A DNA stretch of 45,172 bases from Bradyrhizobium sp. (GTDB lineage: Bacteria > Pseudomonadota > Alphaproteobacteria > Rhizobiales > Xanthobacteraceae). Shown piece after piece: positions 19,646 to 29,918 of the stretch. The position numbers were made by a program, and so were the translations under genes. The stretch spans positions 1 through 45,172 of the forward strand of contig JAQGKC010000031.1 in the NCBI GenBank assembly GCA_028290305.1, given 5' to 3'. The notes beneath the pieces are model-generated. The model had not been told where the DNA came from and made no database searches. It saw nothing but the letters and a program-made list of their open reading frames with translations. Position 1 is the stretch's first letter. Each line of letters opens with the position of its first letter.

Positions 19646-20290
19646 ATGCCGAAAATATCTTTGTTGCCGCGCGCGCTTGCCGCTTCGCTCGCAGCCATGT
19701 CTTCGCTGACAGCCATGTCTGTGTTCGCATCGGCCGCGTGGGCGCAGCAGCCCCCGACGGTCCGCATCCGCGGCACCATCGAAAGCGTCGATGGCCCCAT
19801 GCTGATGATCAAATCGCGCGAGGGCACTGACCTGAAGGTCCGCGTCACCGATAACGTCGCCGTGACCGGCGTCACCAAAATCGCAAAATCCGACATCAAG
19901 CCGGGATCTTACATCGGCGTCTCCGGAATGCCGCAGCCTGATGGCAGTCAGAAGGCGCTTGCGATCCATGTTTTCCCGGAAGCGATGCGCGGTACCGGCG
20001 AAGGGTTTCGGCCCTGGGACCTGCGCCCCAACAGCACCATGACCAATGCCACTGTCGACCAGAAGGTCGAGGCCAATGACGGCGACACCATCGTGGTCAA
20101 GTACAAGGACGGCGAAAAGAAAGTCGTGGTGCCGCCGGATACACCGATCGTCACATTCGTCGCTGGCGACAAGTCCGAACTGAAGCCGGGCGCCAAGATC
20201 ATCATCTTCGGCGCGGCGAAGAAAGAAGACGGCACGCTGGAAGCCAACCGCGTCAATGTCGGCGTCGACGGAATCACGCCGCCGATGTGA
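19646..20290 (+). CDS. Secreted DUF5666-like protein, copy 2
   Basis: 214 residues with a signal peptide ending near ASAAWAQQ, then the same two-repeat layout as copy 1: TVRIRGTIESVDGPMLMIKSR, SDIKPGSYIGVSG, GTGEGFRPWDLRPNSTMTNA, and terminal DGITPPM. The two proteins are clear paralogues, identical over much of the GTGEG.RPWDLRPNS.MTNATV block, so a tandem duplication is likely. Ribosome binding site GAGGGA at 19635-19640. A palindromic repeat pair follows the stop. Periplasmic location is inferred from the signal peptide. Confidence 0.77.
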   Translation: MPKISLLPRALAASLAAMSSLTAMSVFASAAWAQQPPTVRIRGTIESVDGPMLMIKSREGTDLKVRVTDNVAVTGVTKIAKSDIKPGSYIGVSGMPQPDGSQKALAIHVFPEAMRGTGEGFRPWDLRPNSTMTNATVDQKVEANDGDTIVVKYKDGEKKVVVPPDTPIVTFVAGDKSELKPGAKIIIFGAAKKEDGTLEANRVNVGVDGITPPM

Positions 20291-20324
20291 GGACGAGAGA
20301 CTCCCGGCCTAAACGTCTCAATGG

Positions 20325-20442
20325 GTCCGTCCCCGCGAACGCGGGGACCCATACGCCGTGCCGTCTCGTTTTAACGATGCCGTTGGACCCATTCCTCGAA
20401 ACTTCGCCGTTCGGGGTTATGGGTCCCCGCGTTCGCGGGGAC
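20325..20442. repeat. Pair of CCCCGCG/CGCGGGG palindromic repeats
   Basis: CCCCGCGAACGCGGGG at 20331-20346 and CCCCGCGTTCGCGGGG at 20425-20440, each with flanking GGGTCC/GGACCCAT in opposite orientation. This is a REP-like class common in Bradyrhizobium. The two lie back to back between the convergent DUF5666 and lldD genes, where they could end transcription from both sides. Confidence 0.75.
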
Positions 20443-20468
20443 GACGACAGATTTTCGATCGTTCGCCC

Positions 20469-21880
<1,412 letters not shown>

Positions 21881-21983
21881 CGCCAACGGCGTACCAAGTC
21901 CGGTTCCTGACATAATGCGTGCGTTAACAATAGGTTACGCGCCAACCGCCGGATTGGCAGCCGGTAATGATTCATCATATTTT

Positions 21984-22013
21984 TTGAAGCCATTTTAGTG
22001 ACGAAGGTATTAT
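21984..22013 (+). promoter_or_regulatory. Candidate glmM promoter
   Basis: TTGAAG (21984-21989) and TATTAT (22008-22013) with an 18-bp spacer, in an AT-rich island 83 bp before the glmM start. Matches sigma-70-type consensus at five of six -10 positions. Confidence 0.45.
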
Positions 22014-22095
22014 AACCCCCTTCATGCTATGATGGTGGGCATTTGAGGCTTCTTGCCGGATGGTTTGAGATGCTTTGAACGCTGCTGGGGGGTAC

Positions 22096-23442
22096 ATGAG
22101 TCGCAAATATTTCGGTACGGATGGGATTCGGGGCCGTGCCAACGGTCTGATCACGCCCGAGCTGGCGCTCAAGGTCGGGCAGGCGGCCGGATTGGTGTTT
22201 CAGCGCGGCGATCATCGTCATCGCGTCGTCATCGGCAAGGATACGCGACTTTCCGGCTACATGATCGAATACGCCATGGTGGCGGGCTTTACCTCGGTTG
22301 GCATGGATGTGCTGCTGCTCGGCCCGATGCCGACTCCGGCGGTGGCGATGCTGACCAAGTCGATGCGCGCCGATCTCGGCGTGATGATCTCCGCGTCGCA
22401 CAACCTGTTCGAGGACAACGGCATCAAGCTGTTCGGCCCGCAGGGCTTCAAATTGTCCGACGATGTCGAAAAGCAGATCGAGCAGTTGCTGGACGAATCT
22501 CTCGACAAGCGTCTGGCGCAGAGCGCAAGCCTCGGTCGTGCCCGCCGCATCGATGGCGTCCATGACCGTTACATCGAATTCGCCAAGCGTACGCTGCCGC
22601 GCGATCTCAGCCTCGACGGTTTGCGGGTGGTGGTCGATTGTGCCAACGGCGCGGCCTACAAGGTGGTGCCGGAAGCGCTGTGGGAACTCGGCGCCGATGT
22701 TATTTCGATCGGCGTCGATCCGGATGGATTCAACATCAACAAGGAATGCGGATCCACTTCGCCGGAAGCGCTGAGCCGCAAGGTGCGCGAAATGCGCGCC
22801 GACATCGGCATTGCGCTCGACGGCGATGCCGATCGGGTCATCCTTGTCGATGAGCGCGGACACATCGTCGATGGCGACCAGTTGCTGGCGGTGATCGCGC
22901 AGAGCTGGAAGGAAGACGGCCGGCTCGCCAAGCCGGGCATCGTCGCCACCGTGATGTCGAATCTCGGACTTGAGCGCTTTCTCGACGGCCTGGGCATCGA
23001 GCTCGTGCGCACGCCAGTCGGCGACCGCTATGTGTTGGAACAAATGTTGAGCCGCGGTTACAATCTCGGCGGCGAGCCTTCCGGTCACATCATCCTGTCC
23101 GACTACACCACCACCGGCGACGGTTTTGTCGCGGCGCTGCAGGTGCTCGCGGTGGTGCAAAAACTTCGACGTCCGGTATCGGAAGTCTGTCGCCGCTTCG
23201 ATCCGCTGCCGCAGATCCTGAAGAACGTACGTTATCGCAGCGGCAAGCCGCTCGACGATGCCGATGTCAAATCGGCCATCGACGCCGGCGAAAAACGGCT
23301 CAACGGCCATGGGCGGTTGCTGGTCCGCTCCTCCGGAACCGAGCCGGTGATCCGCGTGATGGGTGAGGGCGATGACCGCATCCTGGTCGAGGAAGTGGTC
23401 GATCACATCGTCTCTGCGCTCGGCGATGCCGCGGCGGCCTGA
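22096..23442 (+). CDS. glmM: Phosphoglucosamine mutase
   Basis: Converts glucosamine-6-phosphate to glucosamine-1-phosphate for UDP-GlcNAc, hence peptidoglycan and lipid A. 448 residues, matching the family. [11 protein letters not shown] at the N-terminus, the phosphoserine loop [13 protein letters not shown] with catalytic S101, the metal site [23 protein letters not shown] for substrate, and [15 protein letters not shown] for the phosphate are all intact. ATG follows a GGGGGG run; a TTG at 22075 is less likely. In many relatives glmM follows ftsH; here no ftsH is present and the gene has its own promoter-like region. Confidence 0.95.
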   Translation: MSRKYFGTDGIRGRANGLITPELALKVGQAAGLVFQRGDHRHRVVIGKDTRLSGYMIEYAMVAGFTSVGMDVLLLGPMPTPAVAMLTKSMRADLGVMISASHNLFEDNGIKLFGPQGFKLSDDVEKQIEQLLDESLDKRLAQSASLGRARRIDGVHDRYIEFAKRTLPRDLSLDGLRVVVDCANGAAYKVVPEALWELGADVISIGVDPDGFNINKECGSTSPEALSRKVREMRADIGIALDGDADRVILVDERGHIVDGDQLLAVIAQSWKEDGRLAKPGIVATVMSNLGLERFLDGLGIELVRTPVGDRYVLEQMLSRGYNLGGEPSGHIILSDYTTTGDGFVAALQVLAVVQKLRRPVSEVCRRFDPLPQILKNVRYRSGKPLDDADVKSAIDAGEKRLNGHGRLLVRSSGTEPVIRVMGEGDDRILVEEVVDHIVSALGDAAAA

Positions 23443-23547
23443 AGCGCAGTCAATCGCATCGCAGCCATTATCTATTGGTGCTGGTCGGCATAGCACCGGC
23501 ATCGTAGGAACTGTGGGTCGCGTCGCGAATCTCCGGGGAAGCAACCC

Positions 23548-24807
23548 TTGAATAAGTCCGTTGTCGTCTCCGAAGAAGCGCTGGTCGAGCCGGTGATCGT
23601 GCCGGATGTGACGCCCGATGCCCTCGCCAAAGCGGCAGCCATGGGGCCGGCCTACATCGTGCTGGCGGGAATCAGCTTCTCGCATTTCCTCAACGACACC
23701 ATGCAGTCGCTGATCGCGTCGATCTATCCGATCCTGAAGGACAACTACGCGCTGGACTTCGCGCAGATCGGCATGATCACGCTGGCGTTCCAGTTTACGG
23801 CGTCGCTGCTGCAGCCATTGGTCGGGCACTTCACCGACAAGAAGGCGCAGCCGTTCTCGCTCTCCATCGGCATGGGTTTTACGTTCTTCGGCCTGCTGCT
23901 GCTTAGCGCTGCGCACCAATACGCCATCATCCTCATCGCTGCGGCATTAGTCGGACTGGGCTCGGCGGTATTCCATCCGGAGTCGGCGCGGATCGCACGG
24001 TTGGCCTCGGGCGGGCGCTATGGCTTGGCGCAATCGGTGTTTCAGGTCGGCGGCAATCTCGGAACGTCGATGGGGCCGGTGTTGGCGGCATTGATCGTCG
24101 TGCCGTTCGGTCAGCCGAGCATCGCGTGGTTTTCCTCGATTGCATTTCTGGCAATCGTCATCCTGTGGCGGATCGGGCGCTGGTACAAGCCACAGATCAC
24201 GGCGAAAAAAATGGCGCCGGTCCGGGCGCATTCGGACGCGCCGAACTCCCGCCGCGTGGTGATCGCGCTTGTCGTGCTGGTCGCGCTGCTGTTTTCGAAG
24301 CAACTCTATGTGTCGAGCCTGTCGAGTTATTACACTTTCTACCTGATCGATAAATTCGGCGTCTCGACCCAGGCCGCGCAGCTCTATCTCTTTATTTTCC
24401 TTGCCGCGAACGCGGCAGGCGCGTTTTTCGGTGGACCGCTGGGCGATCGTTTCGGCCGTAAATACGTGATCTGGTTTTCGATCCTCGGCGCGCTGCCGTT
24501 TACACTGGCGCTGCCCTATGCCGGCCTGTTCGCAAGCGCCGTGCTGACGGTGTTCATCGGTTTGATCATCTCGTCGGCGACGTCGTCGATCATCGTGTTC
24601 GCGCAGGAACTGATGCCGCACCGGTTCGGGATGATCTCCGGTGTGTTCTTCGGCGTCGCGTTCGGCATCGGCGGCCTCGGCGCCGCGGTGCTTGGCAAGG
24701 TCGCGGACCATACCGGCATCGCGTTTGTCTATCAGGTCTGCGCGTTGCTGCCGGCGATCGGACTGCTCGCGGTGTTCCTGCCGAAGATGCCGAAATCCGC
24801 GCACTGA
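23548..24807 (+). CDS. MFS transporter of the fosmidomycin-resistance (Fsr) type
   Basis: 419 residues with 12 predicted membrane helices. The first helix region GISFSHFLNDTMQSLIASIYPILK is diagnostic of Fsr-like exporters (shortened here: SHFLNDTMQSLIASIYP), as are LQPLVGHFTDKK, FHPESARIA and GGPLGDRFGRKYVIW. Fsr of E. coli pumps out fosmidomycin; native substrates are not known. Translation apparently starts at TTG (23548), since CCGGGGAAGC precedes it and no good ATG occurs before the first helix. The N-terminal 35 residues are a hydrophilic extension. Confidence 0.85.
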   Translation: MNKSVVVSEEALVEPVIVPDVTPDALAKAAAMGPAYIVLAGISFSHFLNDTMQSLIASIYPILKDNYALDFAQIGMITLAFQFTASLLQPLVGHFTDKKAQPFSLSIGMGFTFFGLLLLSAAHQYAIILIAAALVGLGSAVFHPESARIARLASGGRYGLAQSVFQVGGNLGTSMGPVLAALIVVPFGQPSIAWFSSIAFLAIVILWRIGRWYKPQITAKKMAPVRAHSDAPNSRRVVIALVVLVALLFSKQLYVSSLSSYYTFYLIDKFGVSTQAAQLYLFIFLAANAAGAFFGGPLGDRFGRKYVIWFSILGALPFTLALPYAGLFASAVLTVFIGLIISSATSSIIVFAQELMPHRFGMISGVFFGVAFGIGGLGAAVLGKVADHTGIAFVYQVCALLPAIGLLAVFLPKMPKSAH

Positions 24808-25041
24808 CGCGGACCGCCTTGCGCAAAACGCTTTTCGGATTCTCATCAACACATTGTTAGCGATTGTGGCGACTTCGCCATGTTTGCACCGTCTGGTCCA
24901 TCGGCGCAAAAATCCTCAGGGATTATCAACCTTAAAAATTAGGGTTAAGCGGCGCTTAAACATTTGGTGCCATCGTCCGACCGTGAGTTTTTGGATGTGA
25001 GGCCTCCGTTGTCTGCCTCACCGGACAAAAGGACGAAGCCA

Positions 25042-25893
25042 ATGCGTAGCGTTAAGTATCTCGTTGCCGCCGGAGCGGCATCCCTGTTGTCATCGGTGGC
25101 GTTTGCAGCCGACATGCCTTCCATCATGCCGGCGCCGCAGTATGCACCGCCCCCGGTCGAGGATTTCGGCGGCTGGTACCTGCGCGGCGATATCGGCTTC
25201 AGCAATCAGCATGTCGACCGCCTGAATAACGCGCTTGACGTAAACAGCCTGACTTCCAACCAGCGGCTTGGGTTTGACACCGGTGGTGTCTTTGGTCTCG
25301 GTGTCGGCTATTCGTTCAACAACTGGTTCCGCGCCGATATCACCGGTCAATTTCGTGGAAACACGAATTTCCACGGGCTTGACGTCATCACATTCAACAA
25401 TGGCGGCGTTATCGGCAATGGCGCCGACACTTACAGCGCCAGCAAGTCCGAGTGGCTGTTCCTCGCCAACGCCTATGTGGACCTCGGTACCTGGTGGTGC
25501 ATTACCCCGTTCATCGGTGCAGGTGTCGGTACGGCACGAGTCCAGATCTCGAATTTCACTGATCAGGGTGTCGGCTCGCTCTTCCCGCCTGGATCCGGCG
25601 TGGGACCTTCAACTGCTTTCGCGGACACCGCTTCGAAGTGGAACTTTGCGTGGGCGCTCCATGCAGGACTCGCCTACAAAGTCTCGCCTAGCATGACGAT
25701 CGAAATGGCCTATAGCTATATCAACATGGGCGATGGTATCACCGGCGACCTGAAGGCCTTCGACGGCACCAACAACATCGTCAATCCGATGACCTTCAAG
25801 AACATCACTTCGCAGGATTTGACGTTGGGCGTGCGCTGGCAGTTTGATAACCCGCCGGTCTATGCGCCGCCGCCGTTGATCCGCAAGGGCTGA
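25042..25893 (+). CDS. Outer membrane beta-barrel protein (Omp25/RopB-like)
   Basis: 283 residues. A signal peptide (MRSVKYLVAAGAASLLSSVAFA) is followed by a proline-rich linker (MPAPQYAPPPVEDFGG) and alternating amphipathic strands: WYLRGDIGFSNQ, GLGVGYSFNNWFRADITGQFRG in part, FLANAYVDLGTWWCITPFIGAG, AWALHAGLAYKVSPSMTIE, and QDLTLGVRWQFDN at the C-terminus. The layout matches eight-stranded OmpA-like porin-family proteins of Rhizobiales. Start chosen for the signal peptide and AAAGGA eight bases upstream. A perfect terminator follows the gene. Confidence 0.83.
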   Translation: MRSVKYLVAAGAASLLSSVAFAADMPSIMPAPQYAPPPVEDFGGWYLRGDIGFSNQHVDRLNNALDVNSLTSNQRLGFDTGGVFGLGVGYSFNNWFRADITGQFRGNTNFHGLDVITFNNGGVIGNGADTYSASKSEWLFLANAYVDLGTWWCITPFIGAGVGTARVQISNFTDQGVGSLFPPGSGVGPSTAFADTASKWNFAWALHAGLAYKVSPSMTIEMAYSYINMGDGITGDLKAFDGTNNIVNPMTFKNITSQDLTLGVRWQFDNPPVYAPPPLIRKG

Positions 25894-25922
25894 TCGAACT
25901 TATCGTCTGTCAATGCTTGCTA

Positions 25923-25950
25923 ACGGCGCGGGATTTTCCCGCGCCGTTTT
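25923..25950 (+). terminator. Intrinsic terminator after outer membrane protein gene
   Basis: 10-bp perfect stem ACGGCGCGGG/CCCGCGCCGT with a five-base loop, followed by TTTT. Ends the beta-barrel transcript 30 bp after its stop. Confidence 0.88.
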
Positions 25951-26085
25951 GCTTTGCGTCGAGGCGACGAAAATTCATCCCGATATTCGAACAAGATCAT
26001 GCCAATCGAGTGCCGCGACAACCATTGGTTAAGGTTAACGAGCGATGATCAGCGCCAAGTTAGAGTGTCGAGGGGGAGCGTTGCG

Positions 26086-26901
26086 ATGCGTAGACTTCTG
26101 CTGGCGGCGATGATGTTCGGAGCGGCGACCGGCGCGCATGCGGCCGACATGCCCGATTTTCTTCGCGGCAGTTTTTCGCCGGCACCGGCGCTGAGAGTGA
26201 ACTGGCAGGGCTTTTACATCGGCGGACAAGGCGGTTACGGATCGTCGGACGAAAATTTCAGCGGCTCGAACACGACCATGCTGGCGGCCTTGCTTTCTAA
26301 CAACGTCGTTGAACAGATGGGGGTTTCGCAATGGAATCTCGGTCTTGGCAAGGCCTCGGCACGCTCGACTGGTTATGGCGCCTTTATGGGATATAATTGG
26401 CAATGGGATGACGTCGTCGCCGGCCTCGAAGCATCGTATCTGCATGGCTCGTTCGGGGGGAAGGCCTCCGCCTTCAAGGAACTCGTAAGCGGCTCGGCGT
26501 TATCCGACGGCTCTTTTCATGATGTTTCGGTTACGTCATCGTCTGCAATCACGATTTCGGATATAGCGACATTTCGTGGCAGGGCAGCGTATTCATTCGG
26601 ATGTTTCCTGCCTTATGTCTTCGGCGGTTTAGCGCTCGGCAACGCCAACATCACCCGCTCCGTATTGGTTACGGACGCCGTGAGTACTACGGCGCTTGGG
26701 AACTTCACTCAGTTGCAGCCATTGTCCGCGGACGATACCGTGCATAATCACCTGGTCTATGGTTACACAGCGGGTCTCGGTATCGACGTTAATATAGTCG
26801 GCGGTCTGTTCGTGCGCGCCGAGTGGGAATATATCCGCTTCACAGCTGCGGTTGACACCAGCATCAACACGGTCCGCGCGGGCCTCGGCTACAAGTTCTG
26901 A
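26086..26901 (+). CDS. Outer membrane beta-barrel (immunogenic-protein-like)
   Basis: 271 residues with a signal peptide (MRRLLLAAMMFGAATGAHA) and a barrel beginning NWQGFYIGGQGGYGSSDENF, then GYGAFMGYNWQWDDVVAGLEASYL, FRGRAAYSFGCFLPYVFGGLALG, LVYGYTAGLGIDVNI, FVRAEWEYIRF and ending RAGLGYKF with a terminal aromatic residue as expected for outer membrane insertion. This second barrel is not a close copy of the preceding one; the NWQGFYIGG start is the hallmark of the Omp31-type family. ATG follows a strong GAGGGGGAG at 26070-26078. Separate transcript, since a terminator lies in between. Confidence 0.82.
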   Translation: MRRLLLAAMMFGAATGAHAADMPDFLRGSFSPAPALRVNWQGFYIGGQGGYGSSDENFSGSNTTMLAALLSNNVVEQMGVSQWNLGLGKASARSTGYGAFMGYNWQWDDVVAGLEASYLHGSFGGKASAFKELVSGSALSDGSFHDVSVTSSSAITISDIATFRGRAAYSFGCFLPYVFGGLALGNANITRSVLVTDAVSTTALGNFTQLQPLSADDTVHNHLVYGYTAGLGIDVNIVGGLFVRAEWEYIRFTAAVDTSINTVRAGLGYKF

Positions 26902-26998
26902 TACCGCGGCGGCCGCGAAACCTCGCACGCCGCGCGGTCCTGTTGACAGTATCGATCATGCCTGTTGCTCTGTCGCTTCCGTAACAGCGGTGGCGGGC

Positions 26999-27589
26999 AT
27001 GAAAATCTACGGCGATACCAATTCGGGCAATTGCCTGAAAGTGAAATGGGTTTGCGACGCGCTCGCGCTGCCCTACACATGGATCGCGGTCGACACGCTC
27101 AAGCGTGAGACGCGCACCACGCAATTTTTCAAACTCAACAGCGCGGGGCAGGTGCCAACCGTCGAATTCGACGACGGCCGCACGCTGGCGGAATCCAACG
27201 CCATCATCCGATACCTTGCCCGCGGCAGCGATCTTATTCCCAAGGATGCCTTTGCGGCGGCGAAGATGGACGAATGGCTGTTCTGGGAACAATACAGCCA
27301 CGAGCCTTATGTCGCCGTCTGCCGGTTCCAGATGGTGTTTCTTGGCAAGCCGGCATCCGATCTCGATGCGGACAAAATCAAGCGCGGCTATGCGGCACTG
27401 GCGCGGATGGAACATCAGCTCGCCGCAACGCGATTCCTGGTCGGCGATATCCTCACGCTCGCCGATGTCTCGCTGCTGGCCTATACAAGGCTGGCACATG
27501 AGGGCGGCTTTCACCTCGACGGCTATGCCGCGGTGCGGCGCTGGATTGGCGAGACCGAACGGTCGCTCGGCCTTCTGCCGGCGCGTTGA
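26999..27589 (+). CDS. Glutathione S-transferase family protein
   Basis: 196 residues from MKIYGDTNSGNCLKVKW. Thioredoxin-like domain with SGNCLKV (a Cys next to the expected catalytic Ser/Cys position), the cis-Pro in SAGQVPTVEFDDG and TLAESNAIIRYLARG; all-helical domain with FLVGDILTLADVSLLAYT. Shorter than most GSTs by about ten residues. Function may be conjugation, reduction or isomerisation; no clue from context. The frame is open upstream, but that part overlaps the barrel gene and is not GST-like. The ribosome binding site is weak (GGTGGCGGG). Confidence 0.82.
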   Translation: MKIYGDTNSGNCLKVKWVCDALALPYTWIAVDTLKRETRTTQFFKLNSAGQVPTVEFDDGRTLAESNAIIRYLARGSDLIPKDAFAAAKMDEWLFWEQYSHEPYVAVCRFQMVFLGKPASDLDADKIKRGYAALARMEHQLAATRFLVGDILTLADVSLLAYTRLAHEGGFHLDGYAAVRRWIGETERSLGLLPAR

Positions 27590-27608
27590 GTTTTACGGGA
27601 ACCATCTC

Positions 27609-28079
27609 ATGGCTGCGATTTTGCCGATCACCATCCGGCGCGCCCGTCGCGGCGACGTCGGCGTCATCGTGCGGATGCTGGCGGACGATCCGCTCGGCAG
27701 CGCGCGCGAACGGCTCGAAGATCCGTTGCCGCCGTCCTATTTCCGGGCGTTCGAGGCGCTCGAACGGGACCCGAATATCCAGCTTGTGGTCGCGGAAGAT
27801 GGTGACGGCGCCGTGGTCGGCTGCCTGCAGCTCTGCATCCTGCCCGGATTAAGCTCGCAGGGCGCCTCGCGCGGTCTGATCGAGGACGTTCGCGTCGCCA
27901 CGCAGTGCCGCAGCCGCGGCATCGGAGAGCAGATGGTGCAATGGGCCATCGCCGAAGCGCGCGCCCGGAGCTGCAAGCTGGTCGAGTTGTTGACGCATAA
28001 CACCCGCGTCGACGCGCAGCGGTTCTACGCTCGGCTCGGATTTCAGCCGAGCCATGTCGGGATGACCTTGCGATTTTGA
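27609..28079 (+). CDS. GNAT family N-acetyltransferase (156 aa)
   Basis: 156 residues, a single GNAT domain. ILPITIRRARRGDVGVIVRML is the N-terminal strand-helix (shown in part as ITIRRARRGDVGVIVR), GLIEDVRVATQCRSRGIGEQMV the beta4-acetyl-CoA loop with the RxxGIG motif, and LLTHNTRVDAQRFYARLGF the C-terminal signature. The acceptor is unknown; the L-THN-R-DA-RFY-RLGF ending is common in GNATs that modify small amines. GGGAA precedes the ATG by seven bases. It begins 19 bp after the GST gene, so the two are probably one transcript. Confidence 0.85.
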   Translation: MAAILPITIRRARRGDVGVIVRMLADDPLGSARERLEDPLPPSYFRAFEALERDPNIQLVVAEDGDGAVVGCLQLCILPGLSSQGASRGLIEDVRVATQCRSRGIGEQMVQWAIAEARARSCKLVELLTHNTRVDAQRFYARLGFQPSHVGMTLRF

Positions 28080-28255
28080 TTCAGCTCAATTGTTCGGCAC
28101 CGATCTGGTCGCCCTTGCGAGCATTGCGAAACAAGTTTCGCCATTCGTTCCGGTTAACGCGCGATAAACTAACCAGTCTTCCGTAATTTTTTCCGCGGAA
28201 CGAACTATGACATTATGACGTATCCCGTCGGGCTCGGGTAGCTTGGGGACCGCAC

Positions 28256-28480
28256 ATGAAAAATTATTCGATCGTCCGGATCGGCAACGAGTACGTCGTG
28301 CAGGCGGACGAAAAAAGTGTTTTGAAAATTGCGAGCAGACGGAGAGCTGCGCGGCTTGTCACCGATGCGGCGGAACTGCTCGATTCGCAGCCCGTTCCGC
28401 AATTGCCGCTGCAAGCACCCCCCGAGTCATCAATCGACCGTGACCCCCGGGGCATACCCGATCCTTCCGAAGTTTCTTGA
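28256..28480 (+). CDS. Conserved small hypothetical protein (74 aa)
   Basis: 74 residues: an N-terminal beta-hairpin-like stretch (MKNYSIVRIGNEYVVQ), an Arg/Ala-rich helix (IASRRRAARLVTDAAELL) and a proline-rich tail (PQLPLQAPPESS). I recall similar proteins just before serC in Bradyrhizobium, but know no function. TTGGGGA ahead of the ATG provides a plausible ribosome binding site. Amphipathic basic helix might bind nucleic acid; that is a guess. Confidence 0.6.
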   Translation: MKNYSIVRIGNEYVVQADEKSVLKIASRRRAARLVTDAAELLDSQPVPQLPLQAPPESSIDRDPRGIPDPSEVS

Positions 28481-28509
28481 CGATCCCACCCGATTCCCTT
28501 ATGCACCGC

Positions 28510-28557
28510 GGCGGGACACCTCCCCCCAACGGGAGGCTTGCTATCTGGAAGGATAGA
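28510..28557 (+). promoter_or_regulatory. serC leader: two-hairpin structured RNA (serC motif)
   Basis: The 50 bases before serC fold into two adjacent hairpins: CCTCCC (28519-28524)/GGGAGG (28531-28536), loop CCCAAC, and CTATC (28541-28545)/GATAG (28552-28556), whose loop TGGAAG carries the start of the Shine-Dalgarno AAGGAT. A cis-regulatory serC RNA motif with two hairpins directly upstream of serC has been described in Alphaproteobacteria, and this matches it in position and form. The ligand, if any, is not known to me. Masking of the ribosome binding site is the natural control mechanism. Confidence 0.6.
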
Positions 28558-28559
28558 TT

Positions 28560-29732
<1,173 letters not shown>

Positions 29733-29737
29733 CTTTT

Positions 29738-29909
29738 CTTCACCCTCCCCTGAAGGGGGAGGGTCGACGCACCATGCGAAGCGCAGCTTCGCTCAGCTGC
29801 GGCGGGGTGGGGCGATCTTCTCCCCATCCTGGATGACATCTTTCATTTCGATCGCTTCACCCCACCCCGGCGCTTCGCGCCGACCCTCCCCCTGCAGGGG
29901 AGGGTGAAG
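29738..29909. repeat. Large nested inverted repeat between serC and serA
   Basis: Outer arms 29738-29766 (starting CTTCACCCTCCCCTGAAGG) and 29881-29909 (ending GCAGGGGAGGGTGAAG) are inverse complements with one mismatch in 29; each arm is itself a near-palindrome. Inner arms GGCGGGGTGGGGCGATC (29801-29817) and GATCGCTTCACCCCACCCCGG (29850-29870) also pair, with a small bulge. The whole block could fold into a cruciform or very stable RNA. This is a recognisable Bradyrhizobium intergenic repeat family. The right arm ends inside the serA ribosome binding site. Confidence 0.85.
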
Positions 29910-29918
29910 GAGCCCAAA

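Noticed and set aside
22027..23919. 630-codon open frame antisense to glmM
   Set aside because: It is the mirror of a high-GC coding gene; composition is His/Arg/Asp-rich and no family is recognisable, while glmM on the other strand is unambiguous.
29738..29909. CRISPR-like repeat between serC and serA
   Set aside because: The repeats are inverted and nested, with no regular direct repeats or spacers.
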